Part shown: piece by piece, positions 60,437 to 64,000 of the stretch | Numbering within the stretch: position 1 is the first letter of the stretch | How the letters are laid out: every line of letters begins with the position of its first letter | Assembly: GCA_900549855.1 (NCBI GenBank) | Contig: URPS01000004.1 | Coordinates: forward strand, 1 to 64,000 | Direction of reading: 5' to 3' | Source of the DNA: an uncultured bacterium | Lineage (GTDB): Bacteria; Cyanobacteriota; Vampirovibrionia; Gastranaerophilales; Gastranaerophilaceae | Length of the DNA: 64,000 nt | Made by a program: the position numbers and the translations under genes | Notes under the pieces: model-generated | The model's input: the letters and a program-made list of their open reading frames with translations, nothing else | The model's database searches: none | What the model was told of the DNA's origin: nothing

Positions 60437-61276
60437 ATGGAATTAAAAACAATTAAGAATAGAATATTTTCAACAGCATTAGCAATGATGCTTGCCGTAC
60501 CGGCATTTGCATCAGTTGCGGTTGCGCCAACTCGTGTTGAAATCAATGCAAACAAAATCAAAGGTAACTACATTACAACTGCAATCGAGGTTAAAGGTGA
60601 TAGTCAACAGCCTATGAGATTCAAAATTTACCCTGGGTATTTCACAATTGATAACAAAGGTGAAGTTGTTATGCAGGACAAATCTTCTGACCCGCATGAT
60701 TTGACTAAAAAAATCCGTTTTGTACCTTCGGAGTTCACAGTGGCTCAAGGAAAAAACCAAAAAGTCAGAATTAATATTGCAAATCTCAATCAACTTCCAG
60801 ACGGCGAAAACAGAACTATGCTTTATATAGAAGACGTTAATCCTAAGGAAATGAATATTCCAACTGGAAACGCAGGAATTAGCGCTCAACTTATTGTAAA
60901 AACAAGAGTCGGTGTTCCTGTATACGTTGAAAAAGGTAAAATTACCAAAAGTGCTGAGATTGAATCATTAGAAATAACAAAAGGTTCTGACGGACTTTAC
61001 ACAAATATGAAAATCTCTAACAAAGGTAATGCAAAAATTCGTTATAGTGCCTCTGTACAAATTATACAAGGCAAGCAGTTAATTGATGAATATTCTACGG
61101 CAGAAAGAGTTGTTGCCGCAAACGGTTATTATGTTGATACGCAAAAAATTGTAACTTCTAATATAAAAAATAGCGGAGAATATACTCTTCGAGTAGTTCT
61201 TTCATATTTTGATGAAAATGGCAAAAGAAAGAACATAAAAAAAGAAACAAATTTAGTTATAAAAGGTAACATGTAG
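60437..61276 (+). CDS. Periplasmic pilus chaperone-like (PapD/FimC fold) protein
   Basis: 279 aa. Signal peptide ending near AVPAFASVAVAPTRVEI. 'ISAQLIVKTRVGVPVYVEKG' corresponds to the chaperone central strand, and 'VRINIANLNQLPDGENRTML' with a following 'YIEDVNPKE' to the G1/F1 region. The basic-residue pocket expected at the domain cleft cannot be confirmed by eye. A second Ig-like domain follows. It sits directly upstream of two subunit genes and an usher-like gene, as in chaperone-usher operons. Confidence 0.75.
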   Translation: MELKTIKNRIFSTALAMMLAVPAFASVAVAPTRVEINANKIKGNYITTAIEVKGDSQQPMRFKIYPGYFTIDNKGEVVMQDKSSDPHDLTKKIRFVPSEFTVAQGKNQKVRINIANLNQLPDGENRTMLYIEDVNPKEMNIPTGNAGISAQLIVKTRVGVPVYVEKGKITKSAEIESLEITKGSDGLYTNMKISNKGNAKIRYSASVQIIQGKQLIDEYSTAERVVAANGYYVDTQKIVTSNIKNSGEYTLRVVLSYFDENGKRKNIKKETNLVIKGNM

Positions 61277-61306
61277 TACAAAAAAAAGAAAGGAAGGTTT
61301 ACCCCT

Positions 61307-61963
61307 ATGAAAAAAATCACAAAATTTTTACCGGTAGTGTTAGCATTAATGTTAACTTGTCCAGCATTTGCAGCAGTGTCTGATAATGCTAAATCAACAA
61401 TGACATTGACAGTTCCAGAATTTATCAACATTACTAAAAATGACAATTGTATTGAAACTGCTACAGCATCATTTGATGACACTTATACAAAAATCACTTT
61501 GGATAATGCTATGAGCGGTTTGTACACTGTTATTACAAACAAACCTGGTGACAAAGTTAAAATTTCAGCAACAGCTATGGCTGATGGTGTAGAAACTCCA
61601 GCTTTGTTTGGTACAGATGATAAGAATCTTAAACTAGTTCTTACAAACATTGGTACCGGAAAATATCAAGCAAAGGCAACTGCTATCTCAAATTGCAAAA
61701 CTGGTCCTGCTATTGCAGATAACGCAAATGCAATTTGTTTTAGTCTAACTCCTACAATTACACCCGATGCAGCTTCAGGTGCAAAAGACCCACTTACAGC
61801 AACAATGGGTGATGATGGTTACGGCGTAACTTATACAATTGATAATGGTAAATATGGTTTTAGCTATGTTTTAAATCAAACAGCTGAATCAAATACGTTC
61901 TCAACTCATGATACTAACGGAACATACAAAGCAACACTTACTTTGTCACAAGCAACTCCTTAG
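61307..61963 (+). CDS. CS1-type fimbrial subunit-like protein 1
   Basis: 218 aa. Signal peptide MKKITKFLPVVLALMLTCPA, then an N-terminal strand 'MTLTVPEFINITKN', a cysteine pair, an internal 'AICFSLTPTITPDAAS' strand, and a closing 'NGTYKATLTLSQATP' strand. The strand at the N-terminus and the closing pattern are what donor-strand exchange subunits show. An AAAGAAAGGAAGG site precedes the ATG. It is presumed to be the major shaft subunit. Confidence 0.7.
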   Translation: MKKITKFLPVVLALMLTCPAFAAVSDNAKSTMTLTVPEFINITKNDNCIETATASFDDTYTKITLDNAMSGLYTVITNKPGDKVKISATAMADGVETPALFGTDDKNLKLVLTNIGTGKYQAKATAISNCKTGPAIADNANAICFSLTPTITPDAASGAKDPLTATMGDDGYGVTYTIDNGKYGFSYVLNQTAESNTFSTHDTNGTYKATLTLSQATP

Positions 61964-61984
61964 TAGGAACATAATTAGGAAACA

Positions 61985-62602
61985 ATGAAAACAAGTAATT
62001 ACGTAACATTTTTAATATTATTGATTACCGCAGCGGTTGGTGCGGGGAAAGTTTATGGCTATGCAGAAGCTGAAACGTCCGTTTATACGGACGTTCAGCC
62101 GACCGTAGCTATTTCAAAAGAAACATCATCCATCGAAAATACTTCTGCTAATGGTATGACTGGTGTACATAGCGGATTACAGTCTGTATTTAGTATTCAG
62201 ACAAACGGAAATGACGATAGTTATGATTTCATTATGACTTCCTCAATTCCGGTAGATGGTGGAAGTGTTTCCGCTTATGGTAATGGCGGATGTATATTAT
62301 TTGCCAACACATTGACTTCTCCAACAACTGCTGCAATAGAGGATGCAAAAACCGGCGGAAGTAATAATAAAAACGTAATTGCGTATCCTGTCACCGTTTC
62401 TACTACAAATCCGATGACAGCGGAGTTTCAAAAAAATTATAGTGTGTATGGGGATTGTTATGTAGTAAAAGTTAACAACGGTACAGAAGGAACTGTAACA
62501 CATATTGTCGGACAAACACCGATTTCAGGGACGTATAATATCGGTCAGGATCCGGCAGGTACATATCAAGCAGTGGTGACATTCACTGCTGTGAGTAAAT
62601 AG
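61985..62602 (+). CDS. CS1-type fimbrial subunit-like protein 2
   Basis: 205 aa, 21 bp after the first subunit. Signal peptide MKTSNYVTFLILLITAAVGA. Mature part 'SVYTDVQPTVAISKETSSI' ... 'GCILFANTLTSPTTAAIEDA' ... 'VIAYPVTVSTTNPM' ... 'DPAGTYQAVVTFTAVSK' is closely parallel to the orphan protein at 53791-54384. It is probably a minor or tip subunit. Confidence 0.68.
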   Translation: MKTSNYVTFLILLITAAVGAGKVYGYAEAETSVYTDVQPTVAISKETSSIENTSANGMTGVHSGLQSVFSIQTNGNDDSYDFIMTSSIPVDGGSVSAYGNGGCILFANTLTSPTTAAIEDAKTGGSNNKNVIAYPVTVSTTNPMTAEFQKNYSVYGDCYVVKVNNGTEGTVTHIVGQTPISGTYNIGQDPAGTYQAVVTFTAVSK

Positions 62603-62748
62603 AGATTTTTCTCTTAAGGTTAAATAGAAAAAACTAAAGAATGTTGCCTTCTTATATTTGTAAGAAGAAGGAAAACAAAACAAGGCTATAGAAATAGTCA
62701 CAGATGGAACTAAAAGTCAGTAAAAGCTGATTGCAAGAGTTCAACAGA

Positions 62749-64000
62749 ATGTTAAATAGAATAAAGAAAAGTTTAATAATTGCTTTTACCGGCATGCTAT
62801 GTGCATTACCGGTATTTGCGGTTGATTCAACAGTTTCTTATATTAACATAAATAATAAAGCTTATCAGGATGTAGAAATTGCGATTACAGAAAAGTCGGA
62901 GATTCTTGTTCCATTCAAACAACTTGCGGATTTATTTAATATCCAATACAACGCAAACAGAGTTGATAAACAAATCGGGTTCAAGACTTTTGACGGCAAA
63001 GAAGGTGTGATTAATCAGAACGGAATTTTTATCCAAGATTACAAAATATCTAACGAAAAACCTGTATTTATGGGTCAAGGGATTATGGATGGCGTGTTTA
63101 ACGAGGCTTATATCACTGCAAATAGTGCTTCTAAAATCTTTGGCGCAAAAGTTTCTGCAAATTTTGAGGACTTAACTCTTAACGCAGAAGTTGAACGTGA
63201 TATTCCTCTTTTGCATAATCTAAATAATACAATTGCTGACGATAAGGGTCCTCACGCTTATCAAGATATTGTTGCTCCTAAAAAAGCCGGTAAAATTACG
63301 CTAAACACAATCGGCTTACGCTCATCTTTGTTGAATGATAATATGACAGTTAAAGGTCAAAATTATCGCACTACTAATGATACGTTTTCAGGCAGTACTC
63401 AAGCAAGTATTAATGGTAAATTTCTAGACGGTAAATATCGTGTTGAAGCAACAGAATATCATTACCGTTCTGATGCGTTTATGTTTGGTGGTATCACCGG
63501 TACTTATAAAAACAGTGTAAAAGATAAAGAAACAGGTAAAGAAAAAGTTTGGTACGAATTGGGTAAGGTTAAAGGTGTATCAGATATTGATGCAACATTA
63601 GGTACAAATATTTTTGGTGCTCAAGTTTGGAATTATGATTACGAGAAAGAACCTCCTGAAAATTTGAACGGATATGTTAAACCAACTAGCTTGGTAAGAT
63701 TAACAGTCAATGATTTAGAACCGGTTACTTTAAGCACGTATGCCGGTTATTACACGCTTAAGGATGTTCAACTACCTAACCCTGTCAAAAGTATCAAATT
63801 GGAAGAAGTCAATGAAGATGGGACTATTGAATTAATTAAGGAAGAAAAATATTCAATTTACGGCAACAATAAACCTTTTGAAAAAGAACAAAGAGGTTCA
63901 GCTTATGCCGGTGTTTGGGGATATCAAAACAGATTTTTCCGTGAAGGCGCTAATATTTACCGTGGAAACAATAAGAAGGTTACAGCCGGAATTGATTACC
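62749..64000 (+). CDS. Outer-membrane usher-like protein (5' part; cut by window end)
   Basis: 417 codons are visible, open to the edge; the ATG at 62749 has only a weak AAGAG site. Signal peptide MLNRIKKSLIIAFTGMLCAL. Residues ~25-110 resemble a stalk or copper-amine-oxidase-N-type domain ('VPFKQLADLFNIQYNANRVD'). After that, repeated amphipathic beta strands with aromatic ends and 'FREGANIYRGNNKKVTAGIDY' resemble the barrel of pilus ushers. The position after two subunit genes supports an usher role. Confidence 0.65.
   Translation, partial: MLNRIKKSLIIAFTGMLCALPVFAVDSTVSYININNKAYQDVEIAITEKSEILVPFKQLADLFNIQYNANRVDKQIGFKTFDGKEGVINQNGIFIQDYKISNEKPVFMGQGIMDGVFNEAYITANSASKIFGAKVSANFEDLTLNAEVERDIPLLHNLNNTIADDKGPHAYQDIVAPKKAGKITLNTIGLRSSLLNDNMTVKGQNYRTTNDTFSGSTQASINGKFLDGKYRVEATEYHYRSDAFMFGGITGTYKNSVKDKETGKEKVWYELGKVKGVSDIDATLGTNIFGAQVWNYDYEKEPPENLNGYVKPTSLVRLTVNDLEPVTLSTYAGYYTLKDVQLPNPVKSIKLEEVNEDGTIELIKEEKYSIYGNNKPFEKEQRGSAYAGVWGYQNRFFREGANIYRGNNKKVTAGIDY

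Overview
This window looks like a chromosome fragment from an AT-rich gut bacterium of the non-photosynthetic Cyanobacteria sister group (Gastranaerophilales / 'Melainabacteria'). This placement is inference: it rests on low GC, many leaderless genes, fliO/P/Q/R-type export genes in a genome with teichoic-acid-like glycosyltransferases, and palindromic intergenic repeats of the kind I associate with that group. No 16S or other definitive marker is present. The first ~2.1 kb differs. It has a dockerin/leucine-rich secreted protein, an HprK-like ATPase and the N-terminus of a VanW-family protein, all clostridial in style, fused in frame to a TPR glycosyltransferase. I think this is a foreign or mis-joined end.

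Layout. 1-3.2 kb: clostridial-like end and hybrid ORF. 3.7-9.1 kb (minus strand): surface-polymer cluster (radical SAM/SPASM, FkbM methyltransferase, TagF-like transferase, epimerase, IspD/TarI-like cytidylyltransferase, small Rossmann protein). 9.2-19.3 kb: small Cys protein, kinase-like effector candidate, divergent ketoacyl-synthase pair, anmK, a 23-residue hydrophobic peptide gene in a hairpin-rich transcript, pgeF/yfiH, a second TagF-like gene, tgt, ndk, comF. 19.9-25 kb: TPR protein, a degenerate PurN/PurD-like pair, a coiled-coil HTH protein, recA. 25.8-30.7 kb: flagellar/type III export operon (FliM/N-like, fliO, fliP, fliQ, a PF13629-like periplasmic protein, fliR), with a long palindromic repeat in every gap. 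31.0-45.7 kb: two paralogous Abi/HEPN genes, each convergent with a short structured RNA, bracketing two glycosyltransferase clusters, an Hcp-like protein, a CpaE-like ATPase, a membrane protein and mntP. 45.8-47.1 kb: tRNA-Leu(UAA) hotspot with three nested insertions, one carrying a predicted nuclease. 47.1-58.3 kb: clc, gtrA, ribD, a Bro/DinD-like gene, ade, a pilin-like orphan, mntR/dtxR, folC, rnhB, panE, neuA-like. 58.6-64 kb: a chaperone-usher-like fimbrial locus cut by the window edge.

Main themes. (1) At least 13 genes have a TATAAT-like -10 box 5-7 nt before the ATG, which predicts leaderless mRNAs. (2) Several families of long palindromic repeats fill almost every sizeable gap. (3) The most system-like findings are the duplicated Abi-HEPN/sRNA modules, the tRNA-Leu insertions that copy the clc promoter and start codon onto a nuclease gene, the purine-enzyme-derived pair with a Cys-rich tail, and the chaperone-usher-like operon. 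All assignments come from reading motifs; no homology search was run.
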